Positions 1-7,914 of a stretch of 64,000 nt of DNA are shown here, in pieces. The stretch comes from DATBVX01 sp963705495 (GTDB lineage Bacteria > Pseudomonadota > Gammaproteobacteria > Steroidobacterales > Steroidobacteraceae). The position numbers and the translations under genes were made by a program. Each line of letters starts with the position of its first letter. Positions within the stretch are counted from its first letter, which is position 1. A model generated the notes under the pieces. It was not told the DNA's origin. It saw only the letters and a program-made list of their open reading frames with translations, and ran no database searches. The stretch is taken from assembly GCA_963705495.1 (NCBI GenBank), contig CAVPJQ010000005.1, positions 248,001 to 312,000 on the forward strand, written 5' to 3'.

Positions 1-117
1 CGCCGGCGGCGTCTGCGCCAACGCGCTCACTGCGATGGCGACGACGATCAGGGCGGCGAGCGTGAGCACTCCTCCCGTCCAGGTGAGCAGGCGCAGGATG
101 CGAAGCGAGCGATTCAT
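1..117 (-). CDS. ntpK: V/A-type ATPase subunit K, N-terminal fragment (runs off window)
   Basis: Only the first 39 codons are present; the gene continues beyond base 1. The ATG overlaps the TGA of the subunit I gene (ATGA), the tight coupling expected in an ATPase operon. The visible residues show a short basic start (MNRSLRILRLL) and then a hydrophobic stretch rich in Leu, Val and Ala that ends in ALAQ. This fits the first segment of a proteolipid ring subunit, which carries the ion through the membrane sector. The identity rests mainly on position directly after subunit I, because too little sequence is present to see the ion-binding carboxylate. Confidence 0.5.
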   Translation of the reverse strand, partial: MNRSLRILRLLTWTGGVLTLAALIVVAIAVSALAQTPPA

Positions 118-1955
118 GTGGAACGTTCCTGAGGAGATGAGCGGGCAAGATCGATTTCCGGCATCGGCCGGAACTCGCGTCCGGCGCCGCGCAGAAAGCG
201 GACAAAGAACTCGAACAACACCAGTCGCGTGGTCTGGATCCCGGCGACGAGCGCCTCGAGGACGATCACGAACAGGTTGCCTATGATCAGCACGGCGACA
301 GCGAGCGAGCGTGGCGCCGCCGCAGCCAGCCCCACGATGGCGACACAAAGCCCGGCGTGAGCCAGTGCGAAGGCGCCGACACGCAGGAACGACAGAGTGT
401 TGACCGCGATCTGCAGCGCCGATTCGAGCAACTCGCCGATCGAAGACCCGATGCTCCTCAGGCGCATTCCCTTGGGCGCGCAGGCGATCAACCCACACAC
501 GAACCAGACTGCCCCCGCGCCGGCGAGCCAGATCGCGGCGGTGTCGACAAAAGTGAGCAGCACGCCCACATAGAAAACCACGAGTCCCGCCTTAGATGCG
601 CACCAGCGCGCCCCGCGACCCACCCAATGCTGTTGGAGGCCGTCGAGCCCGAGCCCGAGCAGTACTACCACCACGCCCAACCCGAGAGTCACGCCGAGTA
701 CCGTCAGAGGGGCTTCGAGCGGCGCGATCCACACCGGATGAATCAGGTCCTCGCGCCCGAACACGCTGCCGAAAAGCACGCCGAACAGCATTGAGGCGAT
801 ACCGCCGGACACCAGCAGGGCCAGGGGCGGATAGCGACGACGCAACACCAGACCCACTGCAAGCAGTACGAGCCCGTGCCCGACGTCGGCAAACATGAAT
901 CCGAAAATGAGCGGAGCGATGATTGCAACGAGAAGGCTCGGGTCCGCCTCCGCCAGGCTGGGCGTGCCCAACAAGCGCGCAAACAGCTCGAACGGCCGCA
1001 CCCAACCGGGATTGCGCAGCGTCACAGGCGGTTCGAGTCCTTCCGGCGGCGGCGGAAGCTGCAGCAGGTGCGGCACGTCACCGCCGCGGAGCCGCTGCTC
1101 GAGGATGCGCGCGTCGGGCTCACGCGTCCACCCCGTCACCCACGCGAAGTGCTCGGTGGCCGCGAGTTGGGGTACCTGACTCGCATACCACTCGACGAAG
1201 GCGAAATCACCGAGCAAGTGCTCGAGGTGATGCTCGGCCGTAAGGCGCTCGAGTGCTTCGCGCAGTTCGTGTATCTGGGCGTCGGTAGAGGCGATCATCT
1301 CGCCCAAAGCCGTCTGCTCGGAAGATCCGGCCGCTGGGAGCGCAGGCAGGACAATACGGCGTGCCTTGCGCGCAAGCAGGGTGTCCTCGAGGCTGGCGAT
1401 TTCTACATCGAGGCCGACAGCCACCAGGAAGCAGTGCGCTCCGGCATCGATGCGCTGCACAAGCGCATTCACAGGAAGCTCTTTCGGCCACTCCCGCGTC
1501 TCGACGCGAAACGCGCAGGTTCGCAACTGCGGACCTGCACTGGCCAGCCGCGTGAGCGCGGGCAGGCTTCCTGCCGCCGCCGCCACGAGCTCGGCGGTGC
1601 GCTTAAGTTCCTCGCGCCGCGCGAGCGCCGCCTGAAGCGCGGCAACCAGCGGTTCTGCCTGTCCTTGCCACGCGCGCAGCCTCACGAGCGCCTCGTCAAG
1701 AATCTGGCCCGGCTCGCGCGGCGGAGCACCGGATTTCAGGCGTGGCGCCGGCCAGTAGGCGGCGTAGCGGCGCTGCAGCTCGCGGAATTCGTCGAGGCTC
1801 GCGTGAAGCTCGGGCAGAGCGCCGTGCGCGATGCTGCGGCTGTGAGTCTCAAGCTGCACCGTGCGCGTACTCGCGAGCAGTACCAGAGCGCGTGACAGCT
1901 CCTCGCGCGGCACGAGCAGCTCGAACCACGTGGCCGGCCGCGAGCGTACGCTCAT
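114..1955 (-). CDS. ntpI: V/A-type ATPase subunit I (membrane stator, a-subunit homologue)
   Basis: The protein is 613 aa. It has a soluble N-terminal half of about 300 residues with coiled-coil character and a C-terminal half with about seven hydrophobic segments, including FGFMFADVGHG, a hallmark of V-type subunit I/a proteins. It forms the half-channels that feed ions to the K ring. The start is the ATG at 1955, which overlaps the upstream stop by ATGA. The reading frame stays open further upstream, to 2504, but that extension is Arg-rich and unlike the family, so I reject it. The frame is intact, unlike that of the upstream C-like gene. Confidence 0.85.
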   Translation of the reverse strand: MSVRSRPATWFELLVPREELSRALVLLASTRTVQLETHSRSIAHGALPELHASLDEFRELQRRYAAYWPAPRLKSGAPPREPGQILDEALVRLRAWQGQAEPLVAALQAALARREELKRTAELVAAAAGSLPALTRLASAGPQLRTCAFRVETREWPKELPVNALVQRIDAGAHCFLVAVGLDVEIASLEDTLLARKARRIVLPALPAAGSSEQTALGEMIASTDAQIHELREALERLTAEHHLEHLLGDFAFVEWYASQVPQLAATEHFAWVTGWTREPDARILEQRLRGGDVPHLLQLPPPPEGLEPPVTLRNPGWVRPFELFARLLGTPSLAEADPSLLVAIIAPLIFGFMFADVGHGLVLLAVGLVLRRRYPPLALLVSGGIASMLFGVLFGSVFGREDLIHPVWIAPLEAPLTVLGVTLGLGVVVVLLGLGLDGLQQHWVGRGARWCASKAGLVVFYVGVLLTFVDTAAIWLAGAGAVWFVCGLIACAPKGMRLRSIGSSIGELLESALQIAVNTLSFLRVGAFALAHAGLCVAIVGLAAAAPRSLAVAVLIIGNLFVIVLEALVAGIQTTRLVLFEFFVRFLRGAGREFRPMPEIDLARSSPQERST

Positions 1956-2745
1956 AAAGGTTCCATGCGCGCAGATTCGAGGAGCAGGCGACGCACCAGC
2001 CCGGCACGCAGGCGCTCGAGATCGAGCGCCTCGAGGAACAAGTGCGCGACAGCTGCGGCGACCGTCTCGACGTGACGGCGGAACAGCGCGCCGAGCCGCT
2101 GCTTGAGGTCTATCCGCGATTCGAAGCTCGACTCCGCTACCGATTCGCGCAGAGTTGCGGCGTGTTCGCCGACCGTCCGCACGATAGCCTCGAGGCCGCG
2201 CACGTGCTCGGGGAAGACCCGCGGCCAGAGCCGTCGCCAAACGACCAGCCAGGCCCGCAGCGATGGGATACCCGTGTGCGCTTCGCGCAGCAGCGCAGCG
2301 ACCGGCGACGCTTGCGAAAGCTCGCTCGCGTTCGTGCACATCCGTCTCGCACCACGGACTCGTAGATCTCATCGTCGGCCATCCAGGAATGAATGACGCC
2401 ACCGCGCAGCAGGTGATCGAGAACCGGTAGATCGACGAGAAATGCCACCCACTCCACTGCAGAGCGCCACGCCTCGGGCTCGAAGCGCGCGATCTCATGT
2501 ACATATTACCGCCATTCGGCGCGCAGGCGTGCTTCGAGCATGTGGCTGCTCATGTCGGGAGCGATGCGCTCCACCCAGCGTGCCCGGCTTGTGCTGCGCA
2601 GGACGTGCAAGTACTGCGTTACATCGTGCGTCGCGTTCAGGCGCCGCCACTCCAACTCTGTGAGACGCGTACCGTGTCGAGCCTGGATGCGCGCCTGTGC
2701 ATAGGCGAAGTCCGCATCGCCGATCATTTTGATGACGTCAGCCAT
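1952..2745 (-). CDS. V/A-type ATPase subunit C-like protein (AC39 family), disrupted in this sequence
   Basis: Pieced together, this is a helical protein of about 264 aa. It starts MADVIKMIGDADFAYAQARI, and the FAYAxARI pattern resembles the start of AC39/subunit C, the spacer linking the rotor to the K ring. The frame is broken twice: an in-frame TAA at 2506-2508, and a one-base shift near 2340 after which the C-terminal half (from MCTNASEL) continues to the TGA at 1952. Both flanking genes are tightly coupled to it, so it probably is a real operon member. Sequence error is at least as likely as true decay. The family call is moderate because similarity was judged by eye. Confidence 0.5.
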
Positions 2746-3053
2746 GCAGCCACACGGTCGAGCAGTGAGTCGAGCGCAGTCTCATTCACCCGCGCCATGC
2801 CCCGCTCCATCGCGCCAGCCTCCAGGGCAAGTTCGCCGACACGTTGCGTGAGCGCGGCGGCGCAGCGATCGTGCACGCGGCGTACGCGCTCATCGCAGCA
2901 GCGTGCGATCCGCGCGGCGCGTTCCGTTGCTTGCTGCACGGCGAGTGCGCCAGCCTGCTGCGCTTCGCGGACAGCGTCCTCCGTGGCTCGCTCAGCAGCG
3001 AGCGCGGTCTCCATAGCTTCGACGACGCGGGCAGAATGGTCCGGCGCGGTCAT
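2724..3053 (-). CDS. V/A-type ATPase peripheral-stalk coiled-coil subunit (G/H-like)
   Basis: A 109-aa protein, almost entirely predicted helix and rich in Ala, Glu and Arg (for example ATERAARIARCCDERVRRV). It matches the small coiled-coil stalk subunit (archaeal AhaH/Thermus G type) that heads many V/A-ATPase operons. It overlaps the C-like gene by 22 bases. The start is ATG 3053; a frame extension to 3119 has no support. No strong ribosome binding site is visible. It is the first gene of the minus-strand operon, and the nearest upstream gene is the NapC-like gene, also on the minus strand, 262 bases away. Confidence 0.55.
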   Translation of the reverse strand: MTAPDHSARVVEAMETALAAERATEDAVREAQQAGALAVQQATERAARIARCCDERVRRVHDRCAAALTQRVGELALEAGAMERGMARVNETALDSLLDRVAAWLTSSK

Positions 3054-3315
3054 AGCGATCCGCCTGACTCTTGGTAGGAGCCTGTAGAACTTGCGGACGG
3101 CGCCGCGAGATAGGTACATTCCGCAGCACGATGTAACCGGCGCCGTGCTAGCGTCCGGCAGCTCCTGTGATCGCTGCGCACCGGGGTTGCGTACCAGACA
3201 CCATGAACGAGATCAGCGCGCTGTTGATCGGCTTTCTTCTGGACGCGCGACATCGAGAACGCCTATCTCGCCTTCGACCCGAGCGAGGGTAGTGGTCCCT
3301 GCTGCTGTAGGCCTG
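3054..3315. other. Intergenic region between V-ATPase operon and napC-like gene
   Basis: This stretch of 262 bases carries no convincing gene. A short plus-strand frame starting MNEISALLIGF at 3203 stops after about 29 codons and has no recognisable family. It probably contains the promoter of the V-ATPase operon and the end of the cytochrome transcript, but I see neither a clear -35/-10 pair nor a terminator hairpin with a T-run. Confidence 0.4.
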
Positions 3316-3924
3316 CTACTCCTCGTAGCCCGGCGGCAGGTCGTGACCGATGCCTTTATGGCAGTCGATGCATGTCTCGTGGCGTGCAGCCATGCGTTCC
3401 CTGTTGTGCTTCTTGGCGGCACTCGAATCCTGCTCTTCCAGGTCCATCGCCTCGAGTGAGTGACAGTTCTTGCATTCACGGGAGTCGTTGGCCTTCATCT
3501 TCGCCCAGACATTCTCCGCCATCTCGAGTCGGTGGGCGGCGAACTTCTCCTTCGGGCGCCGCGTACCCATGGCCCACTTCGGCAACTCGTTTATGCTCGC
3601 CGCAATTTTGACCTTCATCTTGGGGAAGAAGGCATGCGGCACGTGGCAATCCGAGCAGATCGCGCGCACGCCCGCGACGTTCTTGTAGTGAGGGCTTCGC
3701 TCGTACTCGGGCACCATGCTGTCCCGCATCTCATGACAAGAGCTGCAGAACGCCAGAGTATTTGAGTAGTGCATTGTCGTGTTGAATCCAGCCCAGGCGA
3801 ACACGCCCAGGCCGAACAGCAGGAATCCGCCCAGGGGAATGCCCAGCAGCCACCGCTTGCTCGGCTTGCGCCACAGGCGCTGCCACCATGATTCGGGCAA
3901 CGGTTTCTGATTCGCTTCGGGCAT
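3316..3924 (-). CDS. NapC/NirT-family tetrahaem c-type cytochrome (CymA-like quinol dehydrogenase)
   Basis: 202 aa with one N-terminal membrane anchor (about residues 25-47) and four haem motifs: CSSCH, CSDCH, CKNCH and CIDCH. The NapC/NirT family takes electrons from membrane quinols and hands them to periplasmic acceptors; CymA does this for the Shewanella Mtr system. The length and four haems fit CymA/NapC. A good Shine-Dalgarno (GGGAG, 7 bases from ATG) fixes the start. It lies 51 bases downstream of the c4-like cytochrome and divergent from mtrCAB-like genes, which makes it the likely inner-membrane entry point of the conduit. The electron-transfer partner is inferred from context. Confidence 0.9.
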   Translation of the reverse strand: MPEANQKPLPESWWQRLWRKPSKRWLLGIPLGGFLLFGLGVFAWAGFNTTMHYSNTLAFCSSCHEMRDSMVPEYERSPHYKNVAGVRAICSDCHVPHAFFPKMKVKIAASINELPKWAMGTRRPKEKFAAHRLEMAENVWAKMKANDSRECKNCHSLEAMDLEEQDSSAAKKHNRERMAARHETCIDCHKGIGHDLPPGYEE

Positions 3925-3975
3925 GGGGATCTCCCGGCAAATGCTTTTTGGTCTTGTCGGCCTCGGCGCTCGTGC

Positions 3976-4602
3976 CTACTGGAAACTACCGTAGTAGTTA
4001 ACCAGCGCGTCGATATCGTCCTTGGTGAGCTCATCGACCTTGGGCTTCATTTTCTTCGGCATCGGCCGCTTTCCGGAGCTGTACTCCTCGAACGTATGAC
4101 GCATGTAGGGCATCCACTGACCGGCCAGGATGCCGGCATCGTCCTCGGGACTGCTGCCGCCATCTTCATGGCACTTCTTGCAATGGGTGTCGTGAATCTG
4201 CTTGCCGTGCTCCGCTTTCGCGGCATCGGCGGTCTGCTTGGCACGGACGAACGGTTTCTTGGAAAGAGTGTCGGAGACTGCCGTGATGTCCCCATCCGAC
4301 AACTTGCTCGCGACAGTGCACATGTCGGTCGTCTGCCCCTTCAGCTCGCCGGCGTTGTACTTCACCTCGGGGCAGGGCCGCTCCTTGTTCTTGTAGTTTG
4401 TGAGGCTATCGGTCAGGTACTTCGCTGAGTAGCCGCCGATGATCGGCACGTCGGACTCGGTGCTGGCGCCGTCCTTGCCATGGCAACCGACACAATTCTC
4501 GATGGGATCGGCTCCCCAGGCGCTTCCGGCCAGCGCTAATGCGATGACCGCGACGTACGCCAGCCCACACGGCACACGATTCCCTCGGGTGTTTATCGTC
4601 AC
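3976..4602 (-). CDS. Dihaem c4-like cytochrome
   Basis: 208 aa from a GTG start preceded by AGGGAG nine bases upstream. A signal peptide ends around AGSAWGA, and two cytochrome-c domains carry CVGCH (near residue 37) and CKKCH (near residue 140). The two-domain arrangement is that of cytochrome c4, a soluble periplasmic shuttle. An in-frame extension to 4659 exists but lacks a signal-like start. First gene of the minus operon with the NapC-like gene. The likely role, inferred, is to carry electrons across the periplasm between the NapC-like protein and the MtrA-like decahaem, or to an oxidase. Confidence 0.85.
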   Translation of the reverse strand: MTINTRGNRVPCGLAYVAVIALALAGSAWGADPIENCVGCHGKDGASTESDVPIIGGYSAKYLTDSLTNYKNKERPCPEVKYNAGELKGQTTDMCTVASKLSDGDITAVSDTLSKKPFVRAKQTADAAKAEHGKQIHDTHCKKCHEDGGSSPEDDAGILAGQWMPYMRHTFEEYSSGKRPMPKKMKPKVDELTKDDIDALVNYYGSFQ

Positions 4603-4701
4603 GGCGGCTGTCTCCCTAAAATGATTCTTGTGCACGCAGAGCAGTCTGTCCGAGAACACTATTGTTTTTGTACTTCGGCAAACACGTATAACAGTCCTAA
4701 C

Positions 4702-4715
4702 ATACGCCGGCGTAT
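4702..4715. promoter_or_regulatory. Perfect 14-bp palindrome in the divergent cytochrome promoter region
   Basis: ATACGCCGGCGTAT reads the same on both strands. It lies between the c4-like gene (start 4602) and the MtrC-like gene (start 4766). A second short palindrome, CGTATACG, overlaps its right edge at 4711-4718, and a TATAAC hexamer sits just upstream at 4687-4692. A symmetric site at this place is a plausible operator for both arms, but the binding protein is unknown and chance cannot be excluded. Confidence 0.4.
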
Positions 4716-4765
4716 ACGATAGCTTCGCGACGAGTTACAAGTCGATCAGCAAGGGGGGCTATCAA

Positions 4766-7756
4766 ATGAAAAGCTTCCGCGTGCGTATTTCGCGGGCCCG
4801 CTTGTCAGTGATGGCCGGCTTGATGGTCGTCGCCCTGCTGGGCTGCAGCAGCGACACGGGGCCGGCCGGCCCAGCGGGCCCACAGGGTCCACCCGGACCG
4901 CCGGGGCCTCCGGGCGGCGGCAGCGGCTCGGGCACCACCATTCCGAGCAATGCGACCCCGGCCAGCGATGAGGCCGCCGCCGCGTGGGCAGCGCTTCAGC
5001 CCTGAAAGTGACCGTCACGAGCGTCAGCATCAACAGCGCGCCCGTCGTCAATTTCACCGTGACCGATGACACCGGCGTTCCGGTGACAGGCCTCGGCAAT
5101 ACGTCGAAGAGCAGCACGGCTACTGTCGCCGGCCTCACCAACCTCGCGTTCTCGCTGGCGAAGCTGGTGCCTGGCACAGATGGCAGTCCGAGCAATTGGG
5201 TCAGCTACATCGTGACCACTGTGCCGACGACAACCGCAGCTGCGGCACCGACGCGCCCATCAACCGATAACACCGGGACACTCGTCGACCACGGCGACGG
5301 CACCTACACATACACGTTCTATCGCGACGTCACACAGATCAAGTCCCAGGTCGACGCAATGACCGTCAGCGGAGCCAACAACAAGGCTGACCTCGGTGAC
5401 CTGACCTACGATCCGAGCCGCGTGCACCGGCTGACGATCCAGCTCTCCGGCAACGCCCCGGGTACCGGCACCAACACGCCCAACGGCGTCGAGGTGGCCG
5501 GCGTCCCTGGCGTCCCGCTGACCAAGCCTGTCGATGTCATCTACGACTTCGCCCCCGCAACAGGACAATCGCAGCCCCCCGAGAACTCCGGCCGCGACGT
5601 CGTCGCCACCGCGAAGTGCAACGAGTGTCACCAGCAGCTCGGTGGCATTCCCGGCGACAACCCGGAAAGTTCGGGGGCCGGCTTCCATGGCGGTAACCGG
5701 AACGACACCCGATATTGCGTCGTATGCCACACGGAGCAGCGCAAGTACGGGCGTAACGAGGCGACGATCGACGCCAGCACGCTGACCTTTACCGTCAACC
5801 ACCGAGAAAGTGGACGGCCGCGCGATCGGCAACCTGCCCAACCACATTCATCATATCCACATGGGCGAGTTCCTGGCCAAGAAGAAGTACGACTACGGGG
5901 GCGTCGAATACAACGAGACGCTGTTCCCGCAGGACGTTCGCAACTGCACCAAGTGCCACGACGGCTCGGCCACCTCGACGGCGCAGACCGCGCAGGGTGA
6001 CAACTGGAAGAACGCGCCCAGCCGGCGAGCCTGTGGTGGATGCCACGACGGTATCAACTTCGCGACCGGTCAAGGGCGTGACCATCGAGGATGCGCTCGC
6101 GGGTCTGATCTCGAGACGACCAGTTTCAATGGCCTCGCGCACGGCGGCGGTGCGCAGCCCGATGACTCCACGTGCACGACGTGCCACACGCCGGACAATA
6201 TCGACAAGGCTCACTTGCCCATTACGCCGCCGAATCCGAACAATGCGCTGCAGGTGGCGCAATCGGCGGGCGGCAACGCCAACACCAACGCGGCCTGGAT
6301 CGCGTCGAACACGAGCCGCCTGCCGGCTGGCGCGATCAAGGTGACGTACGAGATCCGCAAAGTGTCCCGAAACGCCAACAGGTCAACCGGTGATGGAGTT
6401 CCGCATGCTGCAAGACGGTCAGCGCAAGGACCTCAACGACTTCGCGACCACCGCGGTCAACCCCAAGACCAACAGCAAGGAGATCTGGGATAACTTCATG
6501 GGCTCGCCGAGCGCGTACTTCGCGTTCGCGGTGAAGCAGGATGGCGATCACCGCGCCGGCAGACTTCAATGCCAGCGCGTCCGGGTATCTGAAGAACATC
6601 TGGATCTCGAACGGCACGGCCACAGGTTCGGGTGCGGGCACGCTCACCGGTCCGGACGCCAATGGGTTCTACACTGTCACGCTCACCGGCGTGACGATAC
6701 CCGACACCGCGGCGATGCTGACCGGCGGCCTTGGGTTCTCGTACAACGTGACGAGCACATTGCCGCTGACACAGACCAATGTGGATGACGAGTGTGGGTT
6801 GGCGTTCAACCCGCTACAGCCTCGGCCGAACCGGTGCTATGAGGTATTGCCGTCGCCGATCGGGCAAGCGAATGAGGTCGGCGGCCTGATCGTGATCGCG
6901 CCTACGGTGCAGAAGGTGGCCGACGGTTACACGGGACGTCGGCCGATCGTCGAAGATGCACGCTGCAACAAGTGCCACCAGGAGCTGGGCGCGTTCACCG
7001 AGGATTCGTTCCACGGTGGCCAGCGCAACGACGGCACGACCTGTGCGTGGTGCCACACTCCGAACCGGACGAGCAGCGGCTGGTCGGCGGATTCGGTGTA
7101 CTTCGTCCATGCAATCCACGGGGGTGCCAAGCGCACGCAGGCGTTCACCTGGCACGCCTCGGCGGTGGGCGAGTCCTTCGCTGACGTCAAGTTCCCGGGC
7201 GTGCTGAAGAACTGCGAGGGCTGCCACATTCGCGGCTCGTACGACTTCAGTGCCCCAGCGTCTGAGAGCGCGTTGCCGAACCGGCTGTATCGCACGGTCG
7301 CCACCGGCGTCTTTGCCGTTACCGCGGGGGATGACGATCACGACGTACAGTCAGCGGCGGCAGCTGCACTCCCGGTACGTCGGCGCCGCAGACTGACGTC
7401 GGCGCGTACGCGCTGTCACCGTACATCACAGCGGACGGGTCGACGAACTACGGCACTCGGTTTCAGCTACAACGCGGGCCTCACGACCGTCCAATTCGTG
7501 CAGGACCGACCGGGGCACTCGTGCGCCAATCCGGCCGGCGGTACGCTGGAGGCGGAGTCGACAGACTCTGGTCAATTCGCCGATCGCCGCGGTGTGCACG
7601 GCGTGCCACGACACTTCGCTGGCAAAAGCCCACATCGAGATGAACGGTGGTTCGATCTATGCACCACGCACCACCGCGCTAGCCACGGTGGAGACCTGCA
7701 TGATCTGCCATGCGACGGGTCACATCGCGGACATCAGGGCCATGCACGCGAAGTAG
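4766..7756 (+). CDS. OmcA/MtrC-family decahaem outer-membrane c-type cytochrome (lipoprotein), frame broken repeatedly
   Basis: The protein is about 990 aa when the frames are joined. It starts with a lipoprotein signal (LLGC, Cys27) and then about seven Gly-X-Y triplets. Beta-rich domains follow with exactly ten haem motifs: CNECH, CVVCH, CTKCH, CGGCH, CTTCH, CNKCH, CAWCH, CEGCH, CTACH and CMICH. This is the OmcA/MtrC surface cytochrome architecture, which delivers electrons to minerals or other extracellular acceptors. The Shine-Dalgarno AAGGGGGG precedes ATG 4766. The frame changes near 5004, 5805, 6072, 6105, 6380, 6543, 7330-7370, 7450 and 7530-7570, and the last part ends at TAG 7756. 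All haem sites and the end are preserved across the breaks, so sequence error is more likely than decay. Confidence 0.85.
4859..4921 (+). repeat. Collagen-like Gly-X-Y segment following the lipobox
   Basis: Codons 32-52 of the MtrC-like gene encode GPA and GPP/GPQ triplets (GPAGPAGPQGPPGPPGPP then GGG), directly after the acylated cysteine. This would form a stiff, Pro-rich tether between the lipid anchor and the first haem domain. Such stretches occur in other family members. Confidence 0.8.
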
Positions 7757-7806
7757 CGCACTGTGCACGTGCGTGTCACGGTGCTGATCGCGTTCGCGAG
7801 CTTGTC

Positions 7807-7835
7807 GCCGGCCGGCGGGTTATCCGCCGGCCGGC
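7807..7835 (+). other. Perfect 12-bp GC-only hairpin between the mtrC-like and mtrA-like genes
   Basis: Arms 7807-7818 (GCCGGCCGGCGG) and 7824-7835 are exact reverse complements with a GTTAT loop. No T-run follows, so it is not a standard intrinsic terminator. In the 158-base gap it could stabilise the upstream mRNA, act as a processing site, or reduce read-through so the two decahaem proteins are made at different levels. Confidence 0.6.
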
Positions 7836-7914
7836 CATACCTGATGCCGGCGCGCAAGTGCGCGGCCGACAGGCAGCGACAAGTAGTGGGACGAGTTGCG
7901 CGGACTAACGTGAC

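Noticed and set aside
1030..1040. GGTTCGAGTCC, which resembles a tRNA T-loop
   Set aside because: It lies within the well-supported subunit I coding region and no acceptor stem or anticodon arm can be formed around it.
114..2504. A 796-residue version of ATPase subunit I
   Set aside because: The first 180 residues are Arg/Ala-rich sequence from a wrong frame of the C-like gene; the true start overlaps the upstream stop at 1953-1955.
3203..3300. Possible small gene starting MNEISALLIGF before napC
   Set aside because: Only about 29 codons, no ribosome site, and no family; another frame gives a Cys-ending peptide but without a start.
4628..4765. Upstream extension of the MtrC-like protein from 4628
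   Set aside because: It would add 46 residues before the lipoprotein signal and cross the divergent promoter region; ATG 4766 has a strong ribosome site and a proper signal.
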